Positions 23,361-30,939 of a stretch of DNA of 64,000 nucleotides are shown here, one piece after another. The position numbers were made by a program, and so were the translations under genes. This stretch comes from Olivibacter sitiensis DSM 17696 (GTDB taxonomy: Bacteria > Bacteroidota > Bacteroidia > Sphingobacteriales > Sphingobacteriaceae), in NCBI RefSeq assembly GCF_000427965.1, contig NZ_ATZA01000018.1:22968-86967 (forward strand), read 5' to 3'. Below the pieces are notes generated by a model. The model had not been told where the DNA came from. It worked only from the letters and a program-made list of their open reading frames with translations, and did not search any database. Position 1 is the stretch's first letter. Every line of letters begins with the position of its first letter.

Positions 23361-24379
23361 TGAAAGCTGCCGGAAGTGCCCTGTTGTTTCTTTTGAGTTT
23401 GTTTTTGCAGTCATGGAATGCAAATTTCAGAGACCTCCGCAAATATACCCTCAAGGGATATGCGCAGGGCACGGATTACACCATCGCTTACTATGCGGAA
23501 GGTGCCGTGGTAGACCAGCGTCAGGTCGATAGCCTCTTGGCGGTCATCGACAGTTCGATGTCGCTATATAAGCCCTATTCCTTAATCAATAAGATTAATG
23601 CCGGCCCTAAGGGGTCTTATGCAATTGATGCGCATTTCCGCAGGGTGCTAGGCAAATCGTTTGAAATTGTAAAGGACAGCCAAGGGATCTTTGACGTTAC
23701 AGTAGCTCCTCTGGTACAGCTATGGGGCTTTGGTACGGCACCGGTAGATCGCTTTCCCGATAGTGCAGCCGTGAGGCAGGCCCTTCGTTGTGTGGGGATG
23801 GAAAAGATCAGGTTGAAAGGCAACTATTTAGAGAAACTGGATGCCTGCGTCCAGCTCGATTTTAACGGCATCGCGCAAGGATATACCGTAGATGTGCTGG
23901 CCAATATGCTTGAAGATTGCGGCATTAGGCACTATGTGGTGGAGCTGGGAGGTGAGCTGCGCGTGCGAGGGCCTAAGCCAGATGGCTCTCCCATGCGGAT
24001 CGGGATGGAACGGCCCGCAACAGAATGGGGCGATAGCCCCCTTGTACAGGATGTCATGTCAATAACCGAAGGCGCCATAACTACTGCCGGCAATTACCGT
24101 AGGTACCTTCAGGATGGAGATCATAGGGTGTCGCATCATATCGATCCAAAGACTGGGTATCCCTTTGACACGGAAATCATCAGTGCAACCCTTTACGCAA
24201 ATGACGCGTTGACAGCGGATGGCTATGATAACGTGTTCATGGCAATGAAGGCTGCCGAGGCAGTCACCTTTGCAAACGCAAGAAAGGATATGGAGGTTTT
24301 CGTTGTGTATAGGGACCGCTCGGGTGTTGTAAGAGACACCATGAGTACCGGGTTTAGGGATCTGTTGATCAGCAAATAA
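23360..24379 (+). CDS. apbE: FAD:protein FMN transferase (ApbE)
   Basis: This 339-residue protein has an N-terminal hydrophobic signal (ALLFLLSLFLQSW). It also has ApbE hallmarks: GTDYTIAYYAEG, DVTVAPLVQLWGFG, QLDFNGIAQGYTVDVLA, TEGAITTAGNYRRY, and the metal-binding NDALTADGYDNVFM near the C terminus. ApbE moves FMN from FAD to a threonine of exported flavoproteins using Mg2+. It begins with GTG at 23360, overlapping the oxidoreductase stop by one base. The presence of an FMN transferase suggests that a covalent flavoprotein partner exists elsewhere, since no flavoprotein is visible in the operon. Confidence 0.93.
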   Translation: MKAAGSALLFLLSLFLQSWNANFRDLRKYTLKGYAQGTDYTIAYYAEGAVVDQRQVDSLLAVIDSSMSLYKPYSLINKINAGPKGSYAIDAHFRRVLGKSFEIVKDSQGIFDVTVAPLVQLWGFGTAPVDRFPDSAAVRQALRCVGMEKIRLKGNYLEKLDACVQLDFNGIAQGYTVDVLANMLEDCGIRHYVVELGGELRVRGPKPDGSPMRIGMERPATEWGDSPLVQDVMSITEGAITTAGNYRRYLQDGDHRVSHHIDPKTGYPFDTEIISATLYANDALTADGYDNVFMAMKAAEAVTFANARKDMEVFVVYRDRSGVVRDTMSTGFRDLLISK

Positions 24380-24587
24380 ATCCATGTATCCTGCGTCGAT
24401 CACTATCAGAGTCCTTCCGCTGAGGTAACACGACGCATTAAATGAATATTGTAAAAATGAGGATATATATTTAAATAATACAAAAACAATTAATATGTTA
24501 ATTTAGTTTATTGAATAATATATAATGTGAAAAACGTCATTATGAATGCAACGAAAGTGGGCGGCACCACGAAAACCGCCCCAAAAT

Positions 24588-24707
24588 ATGGGACATACGG
24601 ACGTGACCAAACTGCTTGAGCAAACCCTGGAAAACGAAAAAGCGACCGACGTGGCACTCACCGAGGTTGCGGAAAGTTTCGTGAACCAGCAAGCCGCAGC
24701 CGAGTAG
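24588..24707 (+). pseudogene. C-terminal remnant of a DUF892 ferritin-like (YciE/F) gene
   Basis: A 39-codon frame, beginning MGHTDVTKLLEQTLENEKAT and continuing LTEVAESFVNQQAA, matches the C-terminal helix pair of DUF892 ferritin-like proteins, which are normally about 160-190 residues. The upstream part is missing and replaced by A/T-rich sequence. A strong terminator follows at once, evidently that of the lost gene. The rest of the gap 24380-24861 shows no other feature. Confidence 0.7.
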
Positions 24708-24725
24708 GCAAAAGGATATTTAACG

Positions 24726-24757
24726 AAACCCCATGGACCAAATCCATGGGGTTTTTT
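24726..24757 (+). terminator. Strong rho-independent terminator
   Basis: AAACCCCATGGA pairs perfectly with TCCATGGGGTTT around CCAAA and is followed by a T-run. It lies 18 bp after the DUF892 remnant. Confidence 0.9.
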
Positions 24758-24861
24758 GTTGCCGTCTTTTGGGGGCACACAAGAGTATCGGCTCGTCATC
24801 TGTTCAACGAGCTTCGCTAAGCCGCAGAACTGGAAAGAAAGGCATCTGTTTTATATTCAAT

Positions 24862-25488
24862 TTAAATGATCGTGACAAGCTCTTCCTTAGGCAGGCGTAC
24901 TTTCTTGAATTTTGCGTAGAAGTCGTTTGCTTCATCGCGATAGCCCAATGCAAGCAGTACCACGCTTCGCAGTCCCTTTTCACTCAGCCCCAGCAGGCGA
25001 TCGAATTTTTCGTTGTCAAAACCTTCCATTGGCGTTGCATCCACTTTTAATGCTGCCGCCGCGATAATGCCTGTCCCCAAGGCGATATAGGCTTGCCTGG
25101 CCGCCCAGGTGAAGTTTTCTTCGGGCGTTCTGCCAAGTAAATGCAGCTGCAGGGATTTTTTGAACTCGGCTAATTGCGCTGCCGCAATGCCTCTTATCTC
25201 GGCCGTGTAGCCGATGTAGTTGTCTATGAACGCCTGATCTATCCTGTCTACAGCGGCAAACACCAATAAGTCCGAGGCCTCCGTAATTTGGGGGTTGAAG
25301 GAGCCCTCGCCAAGTTCCTTTCTCAGGTTCGTATCCTTAACGACAAAAATGCGGTACGGCTGCATTCCCGCAGAGGAAGCACTGAGGCCAATAGCCTCTA
25401 TAATCTCCTGCAAATCGGCATCTGCCACTTTCTCCTTGCCGTATTTCTTTACGGCATATCGCCAGTTTAGGCTTTCTCTTAAATCCAT
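24862..25488 (-). CDS. NAD(P)H-dependent oxidoreductase, nitroreductase family
   Basis: This 208-residue FMN-dependent enzyme has the nitroreductase fold signatures RYAVKKYGKEKV near residue 9, LSASSAGMQPYRIFVV near residue 36, FTWAARQAYIALGTGII near residue 125 and a C-terminal LLALGYRDE. Members reduce nitro compounds, quinones or flavins with NAD(P)H. It is divergent from an HxlR-type regulator over a 104-bp gap that contains a palindromic operator. Such a pair commonly responds to electrophiles or quinones. Confidence 0.92.
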   Translation of the reverse strand: MDLRESLNWRYAVKKYGKEKVADADLQEIIEAIGLSASSAGMQPYRIFVVKDTNLRKELGEGSFNPQITEASDLLVFAAVDRIDQAFIDNYIGYTAEIRGIAAAQLAEFKKSLQLHLLGRTPEENFTWAARQAYIALGTGIIAAAALKVDATPMEGFDNEKFDRLLGLSEKGLRSVVLLALGYRDEANDFYAKFKKVRLPKEELVTII

Positions 25489-25540
25489 ATGCTTGTTTTC
25501 TTTTAATGGTAACAGGACAAAATTCCGTATTTATTGTTTA

Positions 25541-25563
25541 TTTTTGTCACTTACTGACAAAAA
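25541..25563. promoter_or_regulatory. HxlR-type operator overlapping a -7 box
   Basis: TTTTTGTCA-CTTAC-TGACAAAAA is a perfect 9+9 inverted repeat in the divergent gap. The rightward -7 box TATTTTTG (25539-25546) overlaps its left arm, so binding would repress the regulator gene, and probably also the leftward nitroreductase gene that starts 53 bp away. Confidence 0.65.
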
Positions 25564-25592
25564 GTAATGGTGACATTTGGGTAACAAGGTAT

Positions 25593-25952
25593 ATGGAAGT
25601 ACAACATCATAATCATCAAGCCTGTTACAAGCGGGTGATGGCCGTCCATGATACCATGGATGTGCTGGGGGGCAAATGGAAGATCTCCATTTTGTCGTCG
25701 CTCGGCTTTGGCAAGAAGCGTTATTCGGAAATCTTGAAAGAGGTAAACGGTATCTCGGGCAAGATGCTGAGCAGGGAGCTGAAAGATATGGAGATGAACC
25801 TGCTTATAAAGCGTACCGTGCTGGAAACGCAGCCCGTGACGGTGCAATACGAACTCACCGAATACTGTGAAAACCTGATGCCCATTATTTTTTCGCTAGC
25901 GGAGTGGGGGACAGCGCACCGACAAAGGGTTTTGGCCAAATGGGGTAGGTAG
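25593..25952 (+). CDS. HxlR-family winged-helix transcriptional regulator
   Basis: This 119-residue protein has the HxlR domain: CYKRVMAVHDTMDVLGGKWK, YSEILKEVNGISGKMLSREL, and QYELTEYCENLMPIIFSLAEWG. HxlR/YodB regulators often use an N-terminal cysteine to sense quinones or diamide; a cysteine is present at about residue 10. The ATG at 25593 gives the usual start, and the open frame further upstream overlaps the operator and promoter. It probably represses the divergent nitroreductase. Confidence 0.93.
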   Translation: MEVQHHNHQACYKRVMAVHDTMDVLGGKWKISILSSLGFGKKRYSEILKEVNGISGKMLSRELKDMEMNLLIKRTVLETQPVTVQYELTEYCENLMPIIFSLAEWGTAHRQRVLAKWGR

Positions 25953-26100
25953 TGGCTTGTCTTGCATATAGCTAACAATTTATCCCAAGGGGTCAGTAGG
26001 GAGGCAACCCATCTCCTTTTTTCGCTCTTAAGGCAGAAGCAATTTCCCTCAGTGCGCTACTTGGAGTGAGGAACAGTTGTGGGCTAATTTGGAAAAAAGA

Positions 26101-26382
26101 TTAAAACAAGTCGGAATGGGCCCCTGTTCGTACCAGCTCTAGAAGATTTATCTGTTCGTTTTCATCCCAAATAAGCAATAGGTCTGGTTTTATGTGGCAT
26201 TCCCAATAACCTTTGTAATCTCCGCTTAATTTATGTGCTTTGTGTTTTTTGTGCAGGCCTTTATGCCCCTTTTCAGCCAGTGTGCTGACTAACTATTGTA
26301 ATAATTCTAGATCCTTTGCAGAGTGCTTTTTAAGTAATTTCAGATCTTTAAGGAATTTTGTTGAGGTTACGATTTCAAACAT
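26101..26382 (-). pseudogene. YafQ-type mRNA interferase toxin, broken by an in-frame TAG
   Basis: Read leftward from ATG 26382 the frame gives MFEIVTSTKFLKDLKLLKKH, then a TAG stop as codon 30 (26293-26295). After it the same frame continues through clear YafQ/RelE features: HKLSGDYKGYWECHI, KPDLLLIWD and the catalytic ending LVRTGAHSDLF, stopping at 26101. Apart from the TAG nothing is missing (93 sense positions expected), so this is a recent single-base nonsense mutation. The cognate antitoxin, 4 bp upstream, is intact. YafQ cuts mRNA on the ribosome; this copy should be inactive unless the TAG is read through. Confidence 0.85.
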
Positions 26383-26386
26383 TGCA

Positions 26387-26584
26387 TCAGATGCTGTTAA
26401 AGAGCGCTTCAACGCTTTTGAATTTTTTGCCTCTGCCAGCTTTTAATTCGTTCATGGCGGCGATAGTTTCAGCGTTTGGAATGCCAGCGTCCTTTTTTAC
26501 CTTGATACTGACTCCCAACTCTTTTAGTAGTTCCTTAACCAAGAGAATCTTGTTGTCTGGTACTTTTATTTCAAGTGTTTGCAT
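26387..26584 (-). CDS. RelB/DinJ-like antitoxin of the YafQ-type system
   Basis: This 65-residue protein (MQTLEIKVPDNKILLVKELL start, C-terminal KAGRGKKFKSVEALFNSI) has the small, helical, C-terminally basic form of antitoxins paired with YafQ/RelE toxins in Bacteroidota. Such proteins repress their own promoter and neutralise the toxin. ATG 26584 is used; an open TTG two codons upstream overlaps a TAAATTTG -7 box (26588-26595, reverse strand). The toxin begins 4 bp after its stop. It is intact although the toxin is not, as expected if toxin loss was selected first. Confidence 0.75.
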   Translation of the reverse strand: MQTLEIKVPDNKILLVKELLKELGVSIKVKKDAGIPNAETIAAMNELKAGRGKKFKSVEALFNSI

Positions 26585-26715
26585 ATACAAATTTACTCAA
26601 AAAAATGAAATTTAAAATAATGCAGATGAAAGATTAGTTGCGAGAAAGTAGCAAGATTTAGTAGTTGGTATTTAGCAATTAGACAGGATGGCGTGCGGCG
26701 CTGGCAGTTCCCGGC

Positions 26716-26734
26716 GGTTGAGCTTGTCGAAACC
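26716..26734. repeat. REP-like fragment GGTTGAGCTTGTCGAAACC
   Basis: This 19-base sequence resembles the widespread short motif read on the other strand as GGTTTCGACAAGCTCAACC, found in intergenic repeats of many genomes. It stands in non-coding DNA between the antitoxin gene and the dispersed repeat. I see no gene in 26596-26848. Confidence 0.4.
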
Positions 26735-26848
26735 AGAGGGCATGGTCTGGGAAAACTGATGCGGTAGCGAGGTTGCTGCAAGGGATACATATTACCTCTG
26801 TACTAGACCATCATGCGGCGCTTGAAAGACTTCCATAGGGTAGGGACA

Positions 26849-27224
26849 TTCATAGCAGCAGGGATAGCACGCTACACTGTCCCCCTTTGGGGGGCGTGGT
26901 GGCCCTGAGTATTGGGAGGGGGAGGTGAAACATATCCAGGAGCTTGCGGACGGTTGAGATTGTGGCGCAGGCAGGCGGAACTATGCAGGGCGGCCTTGAG
27001 CAATTGGCGTTAAGAATGCCGATGGCCAGTGGATATGCTGGTTGAATGCAGCTTTGGCCGATAGCAAACTGTAACAGTGCCAAAGCCTAGCGTTCAACGT
27101 GCAGTTGCCATCGGTATTTAGCCAAATTGGTCACAGCCGCAAAAGCGTTCTTTGTTTACTTTCTTTGGCGTTTGCAAAGAAAGTAAAAGCCCTGGCCCGG
27201 CTTGAGGGCCGGAAAGGAAAGAGC
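26849..27224 (+). repeat. Dispersed repeat, copy B (about 375 bp)
   Basis: Homologous to 20557-20950 with substitutions and small indels throughout. It has the same left end, the same internal landmarks, and the same perfect 12-bp stem of TTTACTTTCTTT with AAAGAAAGTAAA (27155-27187), differing only in its loop. Like copy A it lies upstream of a gene for an exported protein in the same direction. Confidence 0.9.
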
Positions 27225-27355
27225 GAAGGGCGTTGCGATGCAGGGCGACCTCGGAAAAACGGTAAACTAGAAACGTCCTTTCGGGAAACGGGTATTTTGG
27301 TCAATTTGTGCACAGTGATAGGTAAAATATAGGATAGATTTGTGGGATATTGTGC

Positions 27356-27363
27356 TAGTTTTG
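27356..27363 (+). promoter_or_regulatory. -7 promoter box (TAGTTTTG) of the S9 peptidase gene
   Basis: The box matches TAnnTTTG and ends 27 bp before the ATG at 27391. It lies inside the longer open frame that begins at 27340, which supports 27391 as the start. Confidence 0.5.
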
Positions 27364-27390
27364 CTTCTTTTGATAAGTACGGACATCGCA

Positions 27391-29541
27391 ATGAATTTAT
27401 CTCTTAAAATAGGTGCAGTAATAGGTTTCCTCTTTATGGGCAGCGAGCTGTTGGGGCAGTCGGTAGAGCGCTTTCGGCCAAGCCATCAAGAGATGGTGGA
27501 GCGCTACGCGCGGGCCATGGAGTTGGACAGCCTCAGCAAGGATATCGTGTACAAATATACCGTAGACGCCCATTGGGCCGCCGATGGGAATTCCTTCTGG
27601 TACGAGAACAAGCTGATGGGCAATACCTCCGAATATATAGAGATACAGGCAGCAACGGGGAAGCGGAGCACACTGGTCTCGGCACCTCGGCAGGACGAGC
27701 TCCAGCAAGGGCCAAGGCCTAGGCGCCGAAGGCAGCAGACAGATTTTGTGCATGGCTCCCAGTCGCCCGATGGGCAATGGGAAGCCTTTATGGAAAAAGG
27801 CAATCTCTTTGTGAAGGGAACAGCCAGCGGGCAGGTGAAGCAGTTGACAAAAGATGGCACCGAGGCCGACCCTTACGGTTACATGGTCTGGAGTCCTAAT
27901 GGCAAGTACCTAGCGGGCTACAAGGTGCACCCCGTAAAAGATTCACTGGTTTATTATATACTTACTGCCGAGCCGGGCACCACAAGGGGGCAGCTACGCT
28001 CACAGCCCTACAAGCAGCCTGGCGATCCGTTTACCAGCTACGAGCCCCATGTGTTCCTGGTGGAGGAGGGGAAAGCCCTCAAGGTGGATGCCGAGCTTGT
28101 GGACTTTGGCCAGGCGCCTGAATTTCACTGGCGCAGCGACGATGCGCGGTATTTCTTTTACGAAAAGTTCGACCGTGGGCACCAGCGCTTTCGCTTGATG
28201 CAGGTAGATGCCCAAACGGGCAAGGCAGTGGCCATGGTGGATGAGCAAACGAAAACCTTTATCTACCACGACAGGCAGTTGGCCTACTATCCCAAGGGAA
28301 CCAACTGGTACATCCGCTCCTCCGAAAAGGATGGCTGGAGGCACTTATACTTGGTAGATTTAGCCACGGGACAGGAAAAGGCCATCACCAGTGGAAGCTG
28401 GGTAGTGCGGGATGTGGACAGCATTGATGTGGTGGGCAAAAAAATCTGGTTCAGTGCCAGCGGGATGCATGAGGGCGAAGATCCCTACCACGTGCACCAC
28501 TACCGCATAGGACTTGATGGAAAAGGGTTGCTGGCCCTGACGCCCGAGTCTGCTAACCATACGGTGACCTTCTCGCCAGATAAGAAGTACTTTATAGACA
28601 ACTACTCCACGGTGAATACGCCGCCTAGGACCGCGCTGCGTCGCGCGAGCGACGGCAAGGAGATAACCTTGCTGGAAGAGGCCGATGTAACAGACTACAA
28701 GCGTTTGGGATTCCAAGCGCCCGAAGTGTTCGTGGCCAAGGCCAGGGATGGCTTGACGGATATATGGGGTATCGTGAGTAAGCCATCGGACTACGACCCC
28801 GCCAAGAAGTACCCCGTGCTGGAAAACATCTATGCTGGCCCTCATGATTCTTTCGTGCCCAAGTCTTTTGTTCCCTATAGCGAGATGCAGAGCCTAGCAG
28901 AGCTGGGCTTTATTGTGGTGATGATAGATGGCATGGGCACGGCCAATCGGTCCAAGGCATTCCACGACCTATGCTGGCAAAACCTGGAGGATGCAGGACT
29001 GGAAGACCGAGAGCTATGGATCAAGGCCCTGGCGCGGAAATACCCTTATGTAGATGCCGAAAGGGTGGGGATCTACGGTACCTCTGCCGGTGGGCAGAAT
29101 ACGGTGACGGCGCTGCTGCACCATGGCGATTTTTACAAGGCGGGGGTGGCTGCCTGTGGCTGCTATGACAATAGGGTAGACAAGCAGTGGTGGAACGAGC
29201 AATGGATGGGCTATCCCGTGGGCAAGCACTACGAAGAGCAATCCAACGTGACTAATGCGCACCTATTGCAAGGTAATTTGATGCTCATCGTGGGCGAGGC
29301 CGATACTAATGTGCCGCCCGAGTCGAGCTACCGGGTAGCCGATGCCTTGATAAAGGCGGGTAAGCTGTTCGACTTCCTGCCCGTGCCGGGTATGGGGCAC
29401 AGCGATGGTGGTCCTTATGGACGCATAAAAAAACGCGAGTTCTTTGTGAAGTACCTGCTGGAGGTGGAGCCGCCAAACTGGAATCAAGGAGAGGTAAGCT
29501 TTCGCGGCGAAATGGGCCGCGAACGGTGGTTTTTTAGGTAG
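27391..29541 (+). CDS. S9-family (DPP-IV-like) serine peptidase, exported
   Basis: This 716-residue protein has a signal peptide (MNLSLKIGAVIGFLFMGSEL), a DPP-IV-type beta-propeller domain to about residue 460, and a C-terminal alpha/beta hydrolase. The catalytic triad is visible: Ser in YGTSAGGQN near residue 565, Asp in LIVGEADTN near residue 635, and His in GMGHSDGG near residue 669. Dipeptidyl peptidases of this type remove N-terminal dipeptides, often X-Pro, from peptides in the periplasm. It stands alone, with a -7 box and the dispersed repeat upstream. Confidence 0.93.
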   Translation: MNLSLKIGAVIGFLFMGSELLGQSVERFRPSHQEMVERYARAMELDSLSKDIVYKYTVDAHWAADGNSFWYENKLMGNTSEYIEIQAATGKRSTLVSAPRQDELQQGPRPRRRRQQTDFVHGSQSPDGQWEAFMEKGNLFVKGTASGQVKQLTKDGTEADPYGYMVWSPNGKYLAGYKVHPVKDSLVYYILTAEPGTTRGQLRSQPYKQPGDPFTSYEPHVFLVEEGKALKVDAELVDFGQAPEFHWRSDDARYFFYEKFDRGHQRFRLMQVDAQTGKAVAMVDEQTKTFIYHDRQLAYYPKGTNWYIRSSEKDGWRHLYLVDLATGQEKAITSGSWVVRDVDSIDVVGKKIWFSASGMHEGEDPYHVHHYRIGLDGKGLLALTPESANHTVTFSPDKKYFIDNYSTVNTPPRTALRRASDGKEITLLEEADVTDYKRLGFQAPEVFVAKARDGLTDIWGIVSKPSDYDPAKKYPVLENIYAGPHDSFVPKSFVPYSEMQSLAELGFIVVMIDGMGTANRSKAFHDLCWQNLEDAGLEDRELWIKALARKYPYVDAERVGIYGTSAGGQNTVTALLHHGDFYKAGVAACGCYDNRVDKQWWNEQWMGYPVGKHYEEQSNVTNAHLLQGNLMLIVGEADTNVPPESSYRVADALIKAGKLFDFLPVPGMGHSDGGPYGRIKKREFFVKYLLEVEPPNWNQGEVSFRGEMGRERWFFR

Positions 29542-29606
29542 ATCAGAAAAAACATCCTTCGATATGTTGTAGGAATATGCTGTGAAAGCATTAATTTTAT
29601 CGAGTG

Positions 29607-30848
29607 ATGAAAATAAGAAAATGCTTGCTATTGACCTGTACGGTATTCTTTTTTGCTGCACAGTCCCTAAAAGCCCAGTCGGACAAGAAAGTGGTATTTG
29701 TCATTGCCGACGGCATATCGGCCGATGCGTTGGAAGGGCAACCCGTACCCAATTTGAGGCGTTTGATCCAACAAGGCAGTTACTATAGGGCCTATCAAGG
29801 TGGCGAGAAGGACGGATATTCCGAGTCGCCCACCATATCTGCCGTGGGGTACAACAATGTGCTCACCGGCGTCTGGTACAACAAGCACAACGTACCGGAC
29901 AACGACATAAAGGCACCAAACTATAACTATCCCACTATCTTCCGGTTGTTCAGGGATAGTTTTCCCGACGGAAAGATTGGTGTATTTTCCAGCTGGGAAG
30001 ACAACCGCACCAAACTGATAGGAGAGGGGCTGCCACAGACCGGCGGTATAAAAATGGACTATGCCTTTGATGGACTGGAGTTGGACACCCTAAATTATCC
30101 GCACGACAAGGAACGGCAATTTATGTCACAAATAGACGAGGCGGTAGTGGCACGTGCCGCTCAGACCATCGAAAAAGACGCGCCCGATCTAAGCTGGGTG
30201 TACCTGGAGTATACCGACGATATGGGGCATATGTACGGAGATAGCCCCCAGTATGCCGATGCCATCGCCCGTATGGATGGGCAGATAGGGAAACTGCTTG
30301 CAGCTATCGACAAAAGGGAGAAAGAGCATGGCGAAGAGTGGTTGTTGATCGTAACAACCGATCATGGGCGTGATGAAAAGACAGGTAAATACCACGGTGG
30401 GCAGTCGTACAGGCAGCGCTCGGGATGGATAGCCAGCAACAAGGTTTTAGAGAACGCCTATTCGCTATAGCTCTACCCCGCTGCTGTGGATATATTGCCC
30501 ACGATAGCCCGTTTTCTGAATATGCAGATTCCGCAGGGGAACCAGAGAGAATTGGATGGGATTGCCCTCTTTGGGCCGGTTTCCTTGGCCAGCCCCCAAG
30601 CCCATCATTTCCAAGATAAGCTGGATATTACTTGGATACCCTTGGAGCAAGAGGGAGAAGTGAAGATTTACCTGAGTACGACCAACAAGATCAAAGAGGG
30701 CGGAAAGGACGAATACCAGCCGCTAGGTACCTTCCCTTTAAAGGATAAGCATGCCGTTGTTTCCGTCAAGGAGTGGCCATCTTCTTTTTACAAGCTGGTA
30801 CTCGAAGGTCCACACAATACGGTGAATCGCTGGGTAATTGTGAAGTGA
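29607..30848 (+). pseudogene. Alkaline-phosphatase-superfamily phosphodiesterase, broken by an in-frame TAG
   Basis: The frame from ATG 29607 encodes a signal peptide ([18 protein letters not shown]) and a nucleotide pyrophosphatase/phosphodiesterase-like core ([33 protein letters not shown]). It stops at a TAG (30468-30470). In the same frame without any shift it continues AAVDILPTIARFLN, the normal next element of these enzymes, and runs to 30848. One base change therefore splits a protein of about 413 residues. The first part alone would hold most metal-binding residues but lack the C-terminal domain. Either a pseudogene, a sequencing error or a readthrough codon. Confidence 0.82.
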
Positions 30849-30874
30849 GGCATAAATTGAATTTAAAGAAAAGA

Positions 30875-30917
30875 GGTTGTCTCCTATCTTTGTCAAAGAC
30901 AAATGTAGAAGACAACC
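30875..30917. terminator. Nested hairpin between converging genes
   Basis: GGTTGTCT (30875-30882) pairs with AGACAACC (30910-30917) and encloses a second stem, TTTGTC-AAA-GACAAA. It lies between the broken phosphatase and the leftward TonB receptor. No long T-run follows on either strand, so termination is inferred from position. Confidence 0.45.
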
Positions 30918-30939
30918 CCAGTATCTTTCCTCTTAACCT

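Noticed and set aside
26293..30470. Stop-codon reassignment or amber suppression explaining two in-frame TAG codons
   Set aside because: Genes such as mnmE end in TAG at the conserved position, and no suppressor tRNA is visible; independent nonsense mutations are simpler.
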